From the NCBI GenBank assembly GCA_951804985.1, contig OX638131.1:372001-436000 (forward strand): a DNA stretch of 64,000 bases, in the 5' to 3' direction. Origin of the DNA: Dryomyza anilis (Eukaryota > Arthropoda > Insecta > Diptera > Dryomyzidae). The number at the start of each line of letters is the position of its first letter. Within the stretch, counting starts at the first letter, position 1. A program made the position numbers and the translations under genes. Shown here in pieces: positions 1 through 12,092 of the stretch. The notes below the pieces were generated by a model, which searched no databases, was not told the DNA's origin, and saw only the letters and a program-made list of their open reading frames with translations.

Positions 1-61
1 ATATTTTGCCTAATTAAAAAAAATATATATGTTGTGCGCTTAAAGTATTTTTAAAAAAATA

Positions 62-420
62 ATCGTAGTGATATTTTCTATACGGAAGTTTTTGTCCCGG
101 CCGAAATTTTTCTGTGATTTATTATGAAAAAACTATAAACTTTGGAAACAATGTGTAAATATGCAAATAATGCACACGATTTCAACTATTTTCTAAAATA
201 ATTCAAAAAAAATAATTTTGTACTTTTTGGAATTTTCATAGGAACCTCGACATTTACTTCCTTTTATTTAATTTATATGCTTTGATCTACGGTATAGAAT
301 TCTCTAATTTTTTGCAGACATTTAGTTCAATATAAATACTACTTGCACAAAAAAAGTCAAAAATTCATTAAGTTGCCTTTGAGATATTAAAGTTTTAAAC
401 GTATGAATGTCCCGTCCGGA
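62..420 (+). repeat. dispersed repeat R1, copy 1
   Basis: This AT-rich stretch is similar, in the same order and orientation, to 62.27-63.60 kb. Shared landmarks are TCTATACGG, TGTGATTTATTA, the TCCCGGCCG block, TTGATCTACGGTATA (TTAATCTACCGTATA in the other copy), TTAAAGTTTTAA and AATGTCCCGYCCGG. No open frame runs through it. It is probably a fragment of an old non-coding transposon. The boundaries are only the extent of the similarity I can see, and the class is unknown. Confidence 0.6.
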
Positions 421-440
421 ACCCCCGGAAATGCTCATAT

Positions 441-735
441 GTGTTATTTAGAACCCTGCCATTGCTTTTAATAAGCAAAAAAAAGAACTGCTGGTGCCTT
501 ATTTCGTGTCATGTAGTTTGGGACTTTATTTGTTGGGGTTCTATGCCATAGAGTTATGTTCGGAAATTTACCTAATTCCGTCATACTAAGGAATGATCAA
601 ATTTGAACCTTCTTTCTATCTTCTACTATTATAAAACTATGATTGAGTTGATATATTGAACTGAAAAAGTCAATACCACCGGGGTACTTACATTGTGTAT
701 GCCTAGTGGAAATCATAACCAAAATTCAAATATAA
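441..735. other. AT-rich spacer, nothing recognised
   Basis: This stretch lies between repeat R1 and the first INE-1-like element. I see no long open frame, no clear inverted repeat and no RNA gene in it. Confidence 0.5.
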
Positions 736-1429
736 CCAGTTGGGAAGGTTAGATCACATGGGAAATTTTATAGTAGGTTTTATTATGGTAGTTAGGATTA
801 TCAAAATTATAGTCGGTCTAAGCCGACTATAAATACCCTACATATATGTGTGGTTATCATTCAAAGTGGTATATAGGTCACCAGGGTATACGAATCCCGA
901 AAATAACTACAATCTTTCAATTGCTGAAGAATTTCCATTCATTTGATACCCAAATTTATAAATGGGTAGGTGTACCGAATTACGATTTTTTTTTTTTTTG
1001 GGAACAAGTTTTTTATGCCGGAAAACATTATTTTCAAGTATTTGAGCATTATTTCATTATTTATTTGATCAAAAAAGTTTACCTAAGTACGTATACTGTA
1101 AAATTGATCTATAGATGTAAATTTCATATGAGGTATTTGAACATAAGTGGTCGGTTCTCAGGTCACAATAGACCGATCATTTTCTTGTTCAGACAGCTTA
1201 GATATATAAGTAATCTAAATCTAATGATTCATTGCTCTAGCTCTTCTAGTTTTACTGTAATCGTGATTTCAACAGGCAGACAGAAGGACAGACGGACATC
1301 GCTTAATCGACTCAGGAGGTCATGCTGATCAAGAATATAGGTATATACTTTTCCATACCGGAGATGCTTTCTTCAGGGTGTTACAAACGGCATACCAAAC
1401 CCTTTCACCCTTAGTGTAGGGTATAAAAA
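736..1429 (-). mobile_element. INE-1/DINE-1 ('mini-me')-like non-autonomous element, copy 1
   Basis: Read on the minus strand this begins TATACCCTACACTAAG, forms a short hairpin with AAAGGGT, and continues through GTTTGTAACACCCTGAAG and TTCTTGATCAGCATGACC to the GTCC/GTCT tetranucleotides. It ends in a TATAGTCGG/CCGACTATA stem-loop followed by GATCTAACCTTCCCAACTGG. The order of parts matches the INE-1/DINE-1/mini-me group of dipteran elements, which are thought to be Helitron-like. The GTCY tract is short and imperfect (about 25 bp). An open frame on the plus strand at 846-1328 runs through the element and is not a gene. Confidence 0.8.
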
Positions 1430-2595
1430 GGTTCCGTATTCAAGGCCGGTGGTGAATTTTGCAAAATAAATTACACCAAATTACTATTATTTTAATGCGT
1501 ATTTTCCAAAAACAAATCAACATGGATTATTTTGAATTTTATAATGCGAATATTAGACATTGAAGAGATGTTGACAACTGATACTGTTCCCCCGGCCACT
1601 GCGTGTGGTGCTCCTCTATGTAGCACATTCTGTCATTGCCTTAGTTTGTCGTCGCTCGCTTCAGCATAATCGCGAAAATATTTTGCTGCATTTGAGCTGC
1701 GGCATTTCCGGAGCCACGGAGCCATATCAATTTGTTGCTCGTTGTTTAGTTTTTCACGAATGTGTCGTGTTCTGTTGTCCTTGTCTGTTTGTCTGTCCTC
1801 GGCTATGGATTGTGTTCCGCGTGCAACAAGGATGCAGCTGGCTTTGCCGCTGCGACAAACAGACAGACAGTAACAGATTCCAGAACACGACGCGCAACAA
1901 CCACTTCTAATATTTGCATTTATGCGCTGTACTTCCGCTGACTTTCTCGCACAAACACAGACTCGCATTTGTCGTCGACGCGGTGCGGCGCATCGTCGTC
2001 CCTGCGTCCTTGTGAAGCATTTCTCCGCTGCATTATTTTGTTATTGAAATCTAAAGCCGGCATTTGTTGTCGTTGCGCCGGCAGACTGCTGCGTGGTTTC
2101 TTGAGGATTTTAGCTCACTTTTCTGCTATTATTTGGACAGTTTTGTGCTCAGGAAGCGGTTCAGTACGGCACACATTGCAACTTGCGATACATTTTTTTT
2201 CTTTCGCTTTTCGGTAAAGTATGTGTTCAGGGAAATAAACAACATACGTCGCAAAATTCACAAAGTAAAAATTGAAAATATATTATGTGTGGCCATTACA
2301 CTTTTACATTGCGACATTTTACAAATTGATAAAATTAGATTTTCGTAAAATAGACGAGTTTTTTGTTCTTTTATTTATTTTGTAGATTTTACGGAAATGA
2401 ATGACTAACCGCATTTGCAGAATATTTATACCACTTTGAATTTTTAACCTTGAGTTACTTAAGTAATTAAAACTTAGCCACGAGGTACGCTATTTTCAGA
2501 TGATAATATAATCTTAAACAACAATACATCTAGCTTAAAAAAAAATTAAAAAAAAAAAATCGAAATCGGGAAATTCAAACTAGAGACATAGAGCA
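1430..2595. other. GC-richer island (1560-2215) in AT-rich DNA, no gene recognised
   Basis: The central part is visibly GC-richer and has no similarity to the repeats elsewhere in the window. It carries scattered GTCTGTC and its complement GACAGAC about 80 bp apart (1780-1800 and 1855-1872), as often seen in fly non-coding DNA. Open frames of about 100 codons occur on both strands, overlap each other and look like composition artefacts. It could be regulatory DNA, but I see no specific motif that proves this. Confidence 0.4.
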
Positions 2596-2790
2596 TACAC
2601 TTAAAAAATTAATCTTCTTCATATAGATGAATTTCGTTCTTCAATCCAGGATTCATGGATGGATTTGAGGAAGTCAATGCGAAGACATCATTTCATCACA
2701 TTAATGAATAAATAAATAAGATATAAAATAGTTGTTCATCATATTGAAGAATTTGTTCATCAAAACAATTTTTTTTCCGATTTTTTTTTT
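2596..2790 (+). mobile_element. palindromic MITE family A, partial copy A1
   Basis: This contains the family A opening (CTTCATATAGATGAATTTCG, TTCTTCAATCCAGGATTCAT) and the later block with TGTTCATCATATTGAAGAAT and TTCATCAAAAC. The middle and the far end are degraded, so it is a fragment. Confidence 0.6.
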
Positions 2791-4289
2791 AATGTACTTT
2801 TTTGGAAGAGAGCCGACATCTAACTGACTAATGCCCAGGTCATGGCCAAGTTCTTTTGAAAGCGATTTTGAAGAAACAACATTTTTCATTCATTTTTTTT
2901 TCTATATTTGAAGTTCTGAAGTGGTTTTTGTTTCTTATTTATTTTTGAAAAATTAAAAAAAATAGATTTGGTTGAAATTCACAGGGATGATAGTTTTTTT
3001 TTAATATAGTACAACTGTTTACTCAGTTTTTGTATATTATGATTATTTATTTGTTGGCACACAAAATATGAATTTGAAGTTTTATTTTTTTCATATGACC
3101 ATTTTGTTTCTCATTTCATAAATCCTGTCAAAATGATCGAATTGACACAGATTTTTTTAATTCAAAATTCGTTTTTATAAAATACCTTTCAATACATTTT
3201 AATCATGCCAGATATATACATTATTTGTACAGTAAAAATTAAATCTTGACATACATAAATTAGAAAATTTTGTAATTACAAATTTTTGTTAATAAAAATT
3301 TATATTTATAAAAGTACAAACAAAATTCAAATCATTTTTTTTAATATATTTTTTTGTTTAAAAAAAAAATATTTCGAAAAAAACATTTTTTTTTTTTTTT
3401 TGAAAAACAATCAGGGCATCAATGATAAACATTGTAAAATTTCGTCACCGATCTTACAACGATTTCATAAAGGACATTAAATTAAATGGTGGACATTTGC
3501 ATGAAAATTTCATCTATCCAAGTCTTGCAGGGCGAAAATGCTGTCAGGCATCGATGGTCCTGATCAGACATTGGGTAATCATTATAAACGTTTCCCATTG
3601 GTATAATCTAGATGTTTTCAAACTTATTAATAATTAATAAAATTATCTTTTTAGAAATGTTTAAATTGTTAAAATTTAAATTTTAAAGACATATAAACAA
3701 TTAGTAATCAGTTAAATTAGCATTTTAAATATTTGTGATATATTGACTATGTACGAAATTATATTTAGTTTAAACTACGTATAATTTGAAAATGTGTCTG
3801 AAAAATTGGGCCTTCGAGGAACACAAAACATAACAATCATGTACTGAATTTTTGTTAGTGTATTGTATGCATTTTTTTTCCAGTGTGACTGTGTATTTAA
3901 TGACTCATTTTATTGCAATTTCGTGCTATTCAAATCGTGTGCCAGAGATCAGTCGAAATGTGGACAATAACATTTAGCAGCCGCACGCCAAATGACATCA
4001 AGTGCATTTATTTGTTTTATGGTGCGGAAATCATTATTGTAAATTACTTATAAACAAATAAAGCCGTCTGCTTAGTATGCAATTAAATTCAAATTAGTCG
4101 AAAGTTGTGAAAATGAAAATAGGCCACTTGTAGGCGGCGGAGGAACAACAAATTGTTTTTAATTTGATTTTATAATGTGAACCATGCCCCTCCCTTTATA
4201 GGATAATTTTATAAATATTACCTCTTCAGCATTCAATATATTGATAATACGCTGGATTGCTAAAACCGACTGGTTTTTATTTGCCAGAA
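2791..4289. other. AT-rich spacer with A/T homopolymers, then unassigned DNA
   Basis: 2791-3410 is dominated by runs of A and T and may be the decayed right half of copy A1. 3420-3640 holds two overlapping short frames with no recognisable product. 3880-4140 is slightly GC-richer and repeat-free. I see no gene or RNA. Confidence 0.4.
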
Positions 4290-4800
4290 CACACAAACAA
4301 AAAATCTTCATCATATTGATGAATTTCGTTGCAGAACAATTCATAATATTGATTACTACAATACATCAATGTTATGAATTCATTCTCAATTTGATGAATG
4401 ACCGAAAAGGTGTTCTCCAATATGATGAAATGTAAGTGAAGAATCGTTTCATTATATTAATGAACAAATACATAAAATAAAACATATATGTACATCATAT
4501 TGAAGAATGCTGTTCATCAAACCAAATTTCAATCGAAATGATTATTTTTCATTAATTTATTGCCATGTTTTATAATATATTTATGTATAATTCAATTTTT
4601 TTTATAAATACAAAGTTTTTTATTAATATAATTTTTTTTTGTTGGACAATTTAGAAAAAAAAATCTAATTTTGTTTGGAATTTTTTTTTTATTTATTTTT
4701 TTTTTCTTTGAGGAATAAAAATCGTTTTCTTTTATTCGAGTAAATGATAAAAGCATTAAAAAAGTTTTCGGCCGAGAATATTTACAATGAAATTTTGTTT
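4290..4800 (+). mobile_element. palindromic MITE family A, copy A2
   Basis: The copy opens with TTCATCATATTGATGAATTT, continues with AATACATCAATGTTATGAAT and GTGTTCTCCAATATGATGAA, and then has the conserved internal block TACATCATATTGAAGAATGC, CTGTTCATCAAACCAAATTT. The right half fades into A/T runs without a clear terminus. No coding capacity is visible. Confidence 0.7.
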
Positions 4801-6109
4801 TGAAATACATAATTCAAATAAATGACAATGAAAATAATGAATTTTATTACTCGTGAATGTCTTTTAATGAACTTTGCCTTAAATATTTATATATATTTTT
4901 TTAAATATTTTGAAACTCCTCCACCTGGAAATCCTGGCCTACTTGCAGTGCCTCTCATTATTACTTTTTTATTCGACGAATCTGAAAATACAAAATTGGA
5001 TTTCCAAGTGCTAATATTAATAGTTCAATAGATATGAAATCAGAGGCATGATTTACAGCATCCAGTGTTGAAACTGCAATAATCTATTTAGAATAACTTT
5101 TCATCAGCCACCAATTATTTATTTGGCCAGTGCTTTAATGCGTTTCACCACAAATTTGCATAAATATCTGGCTTATATGCGAACATTTAAAATTCAGTCG
5201 ATTGCAATTTATTTAATTATTTGTTTTAGGGTTTATCTATGACAGCAACAAAAAGCAGCAGTTTGCGTAAAATACAATTAAATTAAATTTTAATTTATTG
5301 ACTTCACTAAATCAAATATGGAAATAACGAACGACGTTGCGAAGCGTCCCAGTCCAGACAGACAGACCCCGTTTACAGATACCTCGTGCAAACTATAGCT
5401 TTAATGACTAAAAAATACTTAAAGTAATTGGCAGCTCTATTTCGATTTTTAGATATCGTCTCCATTGTTTTGAAACTTTGCAACGACCGACCACATGCGG
5501 TTCACATTTCCTCTGAAGGACAACGACTCTGCAACAAATCAATTGAATGAAAAATACTTTTAATTGAACCTGTGCGTGTCCGGCAGTAAAACACGTGCTC
5601 CACTCAACTATTCAAGCATTATTTCGATAATTGAGAACTTATTTGCATTCGTACAAAATATACGGACGAAATACAAAGGAGAAAAAAAAATACCTACATT
5701 ATAAAAACAAAACACAGCTCGATGCGATGCATAAACGATAGCAATCAACCGAATCGATGGTGAAAAATTTGAATTTCTAAAGGACGACGATTTTTTGCGA
5801 AAGCACGGCTCTGTTTTTGTTAAGTTTTTGTTGCCAGTTCAATATTTCAAGTCCATTTACCACACAACGGCTATAACTTTATTTGGGACTCGCTCGCATT
5901 GTCCTTAAAGGCCATGTTTTTCTTTTGGTTTTTTTATTTCGTTCGGTTCATCAAAATCAACTCCTGGTTTTGCTGCGCTGCTGTTTTGTGTGAGCTCAAT
6001 GAGCCATGCAGTGCTTTCAGGAAAATGCGCAGGAGGCGATAATAAATAATTTTGGTTTTTTCGACATCTTTGACACGTCGTTGAGACGACGATCTATAGA
6101 AGCTATTTT
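4801..6109. other. repeat-poor DNA between family A and INE-1-like copy 2, no gene recognised
   Basis: 4900-5030 has a short frame that is not convincing. 5040-6100 is repeat-free and moderately GC-rich, with no frame above about 110 codons. The frame starting at 6006 owes most of its length to the INE-1-like element. Confidence 0.4.
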
Positions 6110-6843
6110 TATACCCTACACTAAGAGTGAAAGGGTATATTCAGTTTGGTACGCCGTTTGTAACACCCAGAAGGAAGCATCTCCGGTATGGAAAAGTATA
6201 TATATTCTTGATCAGCATGACCTCCTGAGTCGATTTAGCGATGTCCGTCTGTCCGTCTGTCTGTCCGTCTGTCTGTCCGTCTGTCTGTCTGTCTGTCTGT
6301 CTGTTGAAATCCCTACTACTTTTAAAATTGAAGAGCTAGATAAATAAAACTTATAACTTAGATTACTAATATACCTACGCTGTATGTGCGAAAAAATTGG
6401 CGAGATCGGTCCATTGTGACCTATGATCCGACCACTTATGTTCAAATTCCTCATATAAAATGTACATATAAAGATCAATTTTTATGTATACGTGCTTAGG
6501 TAAACTTTTTGGTCAAATATATATTGACATCATGCTCAAATATATGATAATAAAGTTTTCCGGAGAAAAGACTTGTGGTTCACAAAAAAAAAAACGAAAT
6601 TCGGTACACCTACTCATTTGTAAATATGGGTATCAAATGAATGGAAATTCTTCAGCGATTGAATGTTTGTAGTTATTTTCAGGATTCGTATACCCTGGTG
6701 ACCTATATATCACTTTGAATGGTAACCACACATATGTGTAGGGTATTTATAGTCGGCTTAGACCGACTATAATTTTGATAATCCTAACTATCATAATTAC
6801 ACCTACTTTAAAATTTCCCATGTGATCTAACCTTCCCAACTGG
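6110..6843 (+). mobile_element. INE-1/DINE-1 ('mini-me')-like element, copy 2
   Basis: This is the most complete copy. It starts TATACCCTACACTAAGAG, continues with AAAGGGTATATTCAGTTTGG, CGTTTGTAACACCCAGAAGG and TTCTTGATCAGCATGACC, and then has a long GTCY tract. It ends with ACACATATGTGTAGGGT, the TATAGTCGG stem with its CTTAGA loop, and CCTTCCCAACTGG. There are no terminal inverted repeats and no obvious target duplication, as expected of this group. The small frames on both strands (6006-6347 and 6212-6478) are by-products of the tetranucleotide repeat. Confidence 0.85.
6243..6304 (+). repeat. (GTCY)n microsatellite inside INE-1-like copy 2
   Basis: About fifteen GTCC/GTCT tetranucleotides in a row. 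The proximal part alternates GTCC and GTCT and the distal part is pure GTCT, which suggests recent expansion of the distal end. The tract is short in copy 1 and absent in copy 3. Confidence 0.9.
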
Positions 6844-8439
6844 TTTAAATTTCGTTAAAGTCACGAAACGGGGCTCAATTTTGAAATAATTATGGCAAAT
6901 ATTAAGTGCTACCTAACTATCGGAGGAGACACTGACCTTATTTAGTTGCAGTTTAAACTTGGCATGAATTTAGGTACAATTATTAGGATGCTGTTATGAA
7001 CGAACAGGGCAACTATGCTGCGCTAATCCTGCGCCTTAATCCCAACTCATTTCGCAAGAAAAGAAACCGAGCGGCGGCGGCAACTTAGCAACTTCAGGAT
7101 AACACCGCGCATTGGCAGTTGGCAGAGCAACTTTTGTAACTAACGGGGCAAACTACGTTGATTCCACAAACAGCAATGGCAACTGCAAAGGATTACAGTC
7201 TAAGTCCTTAAATGTACGCTTTGCTGCAATGGACGATTATGGTGGCTGAATATAAATTGGGGAATTAGGCAAAAGTAATGCTGGGCGGGTGTTGGAAGTG
7301 CGAATCTTGGTGTAAAGGGCAGAGCAGCGCGATGCTGCGAAGAAAAACGTCTTCCGGAAATGAGACACCATCCAAGTTGTGCGCTGCAAACAACACTCAA
7401 GTGTATTGGTTTATACCGTTTCCTGTTCCGGCTGTTGTGGCTGTCTTCAATGTTGCTGCTGTATTCGCCGCCACACGGCGATAAAGTAAAGTTCTTCGTT
7501 TAATGTTTGGTTATTGAGTTATTATGCGGCATTACGAATGCAATCTGAAGCGCCATTACGAACCGACGTCGTCAACATTCTCCTCCACCTCCTCCTAGTT
7601 CGCGTCCTTCTGCAAATCGAGAAAAACTGTGTGGCGAGCTGCGTAACATTCAGACGACCTTGGCGCACAAAGCGCGCTAATACGTCCAAAATAGCAGGTG
7701 GCTCTAGACAAAAAGACAGACAGTCATAAAGGTAGACAGACACTGTGTTTGACGGCACATAAAACAGCCACAAAACAAAACAGCCAAATGTTATAAATTT
7801 TAATACGAATGTCATTTGAATATATTTTGCATTAAATTAAATTGTTAAATTGCTCGAACATGGTTGAAACAATTACCGTTCAATTCATGTACTTCGTGCA
7901 GGTGGCAACGAGGCATTTTCCAGTTCGTCCTCACCAATTTCACTCACTTCTGACGCGGTGGGGCACAGTGGCAGCTCCTACGCAGTTCGGTTGTCAACCA
8001 TTTAAAAGTAAATTTAAATTCAATTCAATTGAAAGCCATTTATTAGATTTAAAGCACTAATAAAAATGTTAAGGACCCAGGCAACTTTTTGTTTCCAACA
8101 AAAATGAGAACATTTTCACATGACCATCGAATGTCGTGACACTGTTTCGAAATGCCTGCACGTCATGGTTAATTATACGACACGGCACGACACTCCACGG
8201 CACGCTGTCCGTGTCCGTCTGTACGTCCGTCATGTGCGAGAGGCGGTTCATATTTTACAAGCTGGCTGCACGGTGGCTGAATTGCCATTATTAGGCCCCC
8301 GTTCTGTGGTATTAAATATGTTTTAAAATAAATGGCAACATTTAGCGAAGGCAACATTTAGTAGACCGCAGGTATTCGGTTGGAATAGAAACACTGGAAT
8401 TGCAAACATTTTAGAGATCGCATTCGAGGCATATTTAGA
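6844..8439. other. GC-richer island, no gene recognised
   Basis: 7000-8320 is GC-richer, free of the window's repeats and contains several short frames on both strands that overlap one another. None has a recognisable domain. 7700-7740 and 8205-8235 have GACAGAC or GTCCGTCTGT text. The rest is typical fly non-coding sequence. Confidence 0.4.
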
Positions 8440-8850
8440 AAATTCACCAAAAATTTCACCAACTACCCGGATTCATCATATTGATGAATTCATTCACTGA
8501 ATTAAAATCGTTTTTTATAAATGTTTTTCATTTTCAATATTTTTTTAACATCAAATATCAAACACAAATTTGTCTCCATTTTCACATTTATGTATTTATA
8601 ATTTTTAAATGATTTATAATATATAATTGCGAAAACATCATATTGATGAATTTTGTTCATCAAACCATATTAATTTCAATATCATAAATCTTATAAGAAT
8701 TATAAATACGTAAATGTGGAGACCAATTTTTGTTTGAAATTTGATGATATAAAAAATATTAAAAATAAAAACACTGAAAAATACGATTTTAGTTCAATGA
8801 ATGAAATCATCAATATGATGAATACTGGTTGTTGGTGAAATTTGTGTGCT
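8440..8850. mobile_element. palindromic MITE family A, subfamily 2, copy A3
   Basis: The copy has near-mirror halves. The left end has CACCAACTACCCGGATTCAT and CATATTGATGAATTC; the right end has ATCAATATGATGAATACTGG then TTGTTGGTGAAATTTGTG. Between them are inverted blocks: TTGTCTCCATTTTCACATTT on one side, AAATGTGGAGACCAATTTTT on the other. The centre is CATCATATTGATGAATTTTG. The same arrangement recurs at 21330-21730. Confidence 0.75.
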
Positions 8851-9624
8851 ATAACATACATTCTAAAATATTATATACCAATTATTCATAATTTTTATTG
8901 TTTGTCTAAATGTGAAGACAAAGCCTAAATGTCAGTTTTTAACCGATCGCTATTCTGTAATCGGTCATCTTTAAAGTCGATAATCAGTCGAATATGTATC
9001 TAATGAGTAGCTGACATTAATTTAGATTGCTTTAAAATATGTTAAATTGAGAAGTTAACACTGCATTATCGACTTGTTTAGTTTAGTCTTAAATTTAGAT
9101 AAATCAATTAACATCCATTTCGAAAATACCACACACATATTGCAAATATTGAACCAGATATTGAACCAACAAACCGGGATTATACCGAAACAAGGCTTGC
9201 CATAAGTATCGTACCTTAAAACTCTAGAAATAATTCGAAATCGAAATTCTTTAAAAATTGAAATTTGAAAAATAACTTAATCAAGTTTTGTGAAACAACT
9301 AATACGAAAAATATTTTAAAATATGATTTAATTTAAAACTTAGTTCTAATTTTTATATCTAAGCCTGTTTAAGAATTGTTAGAAGTACGTGGTATACTGG
9401 GACTAATTATGCACATAAATGCCTGATAAAGTTCCTAGCGAGTATGTCTTTGGTTGGCTTCACTGGTTATTTTTAAACCTTAGCGCGTATAAAGTGTTGA
9501 ATGCATGGAGCAAAGCGTAATAAATGTGATTCGTAAAATCAGATTAGCTTAAAGCAACAACACATAATCGCCGGGGTTCATTACGAGACTGACCTAAGTC
9601 GTACTACAATCAGTGCAAATGCAC
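8851..9624. other. AT-rich spacer, nothing recognised
   Basis: There is no repeat match, long frame or RNA gene that I can see in this stretch. Confidence 0.4.
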
Positions 9625-9900
9625 TCAAAAAAATAAATACGTTCCATCATATTAATGAACAAATACATAAAATACAACATATATGTATATCATATTGAAG
9701 AATGCTGTTCATCAAACTAAATTTCAATCAAAATATTTATTTTACCTTCATTTCTTGGCACCTTTTCTTTCAAACTTTATTTTTAAATATTTTTTTCTAA
9801 TTTTATTTCGAATTTTATTCGTAAAAAAATTACTTCAATTAATGTATTTAAAAAATATATATTTTTTTCAAAATATTTTTTTATAATTCAAGCATATTTA
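9625..9900 (+). mobile_element. palindromic MITE family A, 5'-truncated copy A4
   Basis: This begins with CACTCAAAAAAATAAATACG and jumps directly to the mid-element block CATCATATTAATGAAC, AACATATATG, CATATTGAAGAATGCTGTTC. It then decays into A/T runs. The first third of the family is missing. Confidence 0.65.
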
Positions 9901-9981
9901 ACAATTAAATAAATCTAAATTTAAAATTTAACACATTGTTAACGCCTTTACGTGACTGCACGCAAAACAAAATCTGCTTAA

Positions 9982-10864
9982 AATACACGAAATCGTTCGT
10001 GTATTTTACGAAAAAAATCGTGAAATTTATCCACGAAATATTTCGTAAATACACGAAAGTATTTTTATTTTACGAAACTATTCGTAGATTTTATCTACGA
10101 AAGCCATTCTACATAATACGAAGGATTCGTAATTTATTGAATATGTGTACTTTTTACGAATATATTCGTACATTTTACGAAAATATTCGTACTTTTTGAA
10201 ATATGATACTTTTGAACTTTTGACACAAACAGAACTAACACAGAACACATTTTAAACCTTTTTCTATTTATAACTATCTATTTGCGCCCGCGATACCAAT
10301 TAAATAAAATATTTTGTTTAAAAAACTCTCGATGAAAATTACATTTCATTCATAAAAATATGAAACATTATGCACTGATTTGATACTTTTTCAAATTTTA
10401 GTACAATTAGAACTCATACAAAACACATTCTAAAACTGTTTGTATTTTATGACTATCTGCTTGCTCACGGTCGCATACTAATTAAAATAAAATGCAGCTC
10501 CAAGTTACTTACTACTAATTTCTGTTTTTACTAAATGATTTCGTAAAAAAATACGTATGTTTCGTAAAATTCTACATATAGCCTTACATTTTACGAAAGT
10601 TTACGTAAAGCGCATTCGTAATATATGTTAATCTTTCGTAAAAAAAAATGTAATAGAAAATAATATAACGAAAGTTTCGTAATTTAAACAAAACATTCGT
10701 AATTTTGTTGTGGTTTTAATTTTACGAATATTGATTCGTAATATATACAAATCGTTCGTAAAAAATAATTCATAAAAAAATAGAAAATACAAATGTTTCG
10801 TGTATTCTACGAATTATTCGTATATTTTACGAAACTAAAAATTACGAAACGAAATTCGTAAAAT
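9982..10864. mobile_element. palindrome-dense element built from ACGAA/TTCGT (family C)
   Basis: Some 900 bp in which ACGAA and its complement TTCGT occur dozens of times, usually as TTTTACGAA, ATTCGTA or facing pairs such as ACGAAATCGTTCGT and ACGAATATATTCGT. The two flanks (9982-10200 and 10550-10864) carry the words; the middle holds two diverged copies of an unrelated 107-115 bp unit. The overall form is a large imperfect foldback with no coding capacity. Exact ends and target duplication are not clear. Confidence 0.6.
10204..10493 (+). repeat. two diverged direct copies of a 107-115 bp unit, spaced 177 bp
   Basis: The units are 10204-10310 and 10381-10493. Both start TGATACTTTT, share AACACATTYTAAA, TTATAACTATC or TTATGACTATC, a GCCCGCGATAC or TCACGGTCGCATAC block, and AATTAAA(A)TAAAAT. 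They lie between the two ACGAA-rich flanks of family C. Confidence 0.65.
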
Positions 10865-11689
10865 GTCCTAAAAATTATATAAATGTCTTAAAAATTATCG
10901 TAAATGCTCTTTTTAGTTACATAAACTTCTGAGTGATTATATTAATTTGTATTTTATTTATTTATAATTATAACATGTTATTAAAATAAATTTATATTTA
11001 TAAAAATAAAATGTTATAAACATTTTTTTTTGTTCATAAAATAAAAAACACCTACAAAAAATTGCAAATTTAGGTAAACTCAGAACATTTAAAATGAGAT
11101 TGTTCTAGTGTTTGATATTTTTTTTATAAATATCATCTTCAAAAGGGATTATCATGAGATATTTCTTAGTAGAAAAATAAATTACTGGCTTGTATTTCGT
11201 ATGAATCATGACAGACAAATTGTATTCTCCAAGAAGAGAATACAATTTTGTCCAGTCCAGTGTTGCCATAGGTACAAACAGTTTTTTTTTCAATAAAAAC
11301 AGACTTTTTGTAATAGTCCGTTTTTTTAACAATACGATTTTATTCGTAAAAAATAAATAATTTACTTGAATTATTAATAAGGGGATTCATGTAACTAGGT
11401 ACTTGTGTTTTTGATATATATTTTTATTCACTTTAATTTACGATTAATTCTCTCAAAATCCACGCCCATTTAATACACCATTCAATAAACAATCATTTGT
11501 ATTAATAATTAAATTTCTGGATAAATGACGAAAATATAGAGGAAATTTATAAGTTGCGTATAAAATGTTTTCGTAAGGTGTGCAATACTTATTTACAAAA
11601 GTTCTATTACTCCGTACGACAAAATTCAACTTTTGGCTGCACACATGAGAAAATCCTATATATTCTCAAAGTACGCTAAAAAAACACGT
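10865..11689. other. AT-rich spacer, nothing recognised
   Basis: Short overlapping frames on both strands (11105-11332) arise from AT composition. No family member with a clear end was found. One more TTCGTAAAAAATAAA near 11344 may be a stray family C fragment. Confidence 0.4.
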
Positions 11690-12092
11690 GTCCAGTTTTT
11701 CTGTATCAATTTGTTAAAAGGTTTTATTTGCATTTTAAAAGAAAGCACATATCAATTTTTTTGTCGAACATTTGAAAAAAGTTGGATGATCTTCATAGCT
11801 GAGACATCAATGGGAATAAATATAAAAATGGTTGTCCGATATCAATTCTTGTACAGCTTTTATTTGCATTTAATTAATTTTAATTGCTTTTTAAAATATT
11901 TCATAGTACCATTTCATATGGGAACAACGCCCTTTAAATGAATTGATATTGGAAAACCGTTTTTATTTCAATACTTAGAGAGATCAAAGCTACAAAAAAA
12001 TAAAATAAAAAAATGTATTAGGACAATATGATATGCATTTGCAATTCAAATGCAAATAAAAACCGTAAACGAATTGATCTGATAAAACTGGA
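11690..12092. mobile_element. MITE with TATCCAGTTTT-type inverted termini
   Basis: The left end reads GTCCAGTTTTTCTGTATCAA then GGTTTTATTTGCATTTTAA. The right end, reverse-complemented, reads ATCCAGTTTTATCAGATCAA then CGGTTTTTATTTGCATTTGA. The arms thus match for about 50 bp with few gaps. The same words (GATATCAATTC, TTTTATTTGCATTT) recur inside on both strands, so the interior is itself palindromic. The 102-codon frame at 11633-11941 is inside the element and is not supported. Confidence 0.7.

Noticed and set aside
846..1328. 160-codon open frame
   Set aside because: It runs entirely inside INE-1-like copy 1 and through its GTCY complement. It has no recognisable domain and is not kept in the other copies.
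1633..1968. 111-codon minus-strand frame opposite a 101-codon plus-strand frame
   Set aside because: The mutual overlap on opposite strands indicates low stop-codon density, not coding. No family is recognised.
6006..6478. Open frames on both strands with Cys-Leu-Ser-Val or Asp-Arg-Gln-Thr runs
   Set aside because: They are translations of the GTCT microsatellite in INE-1-like copy 2.
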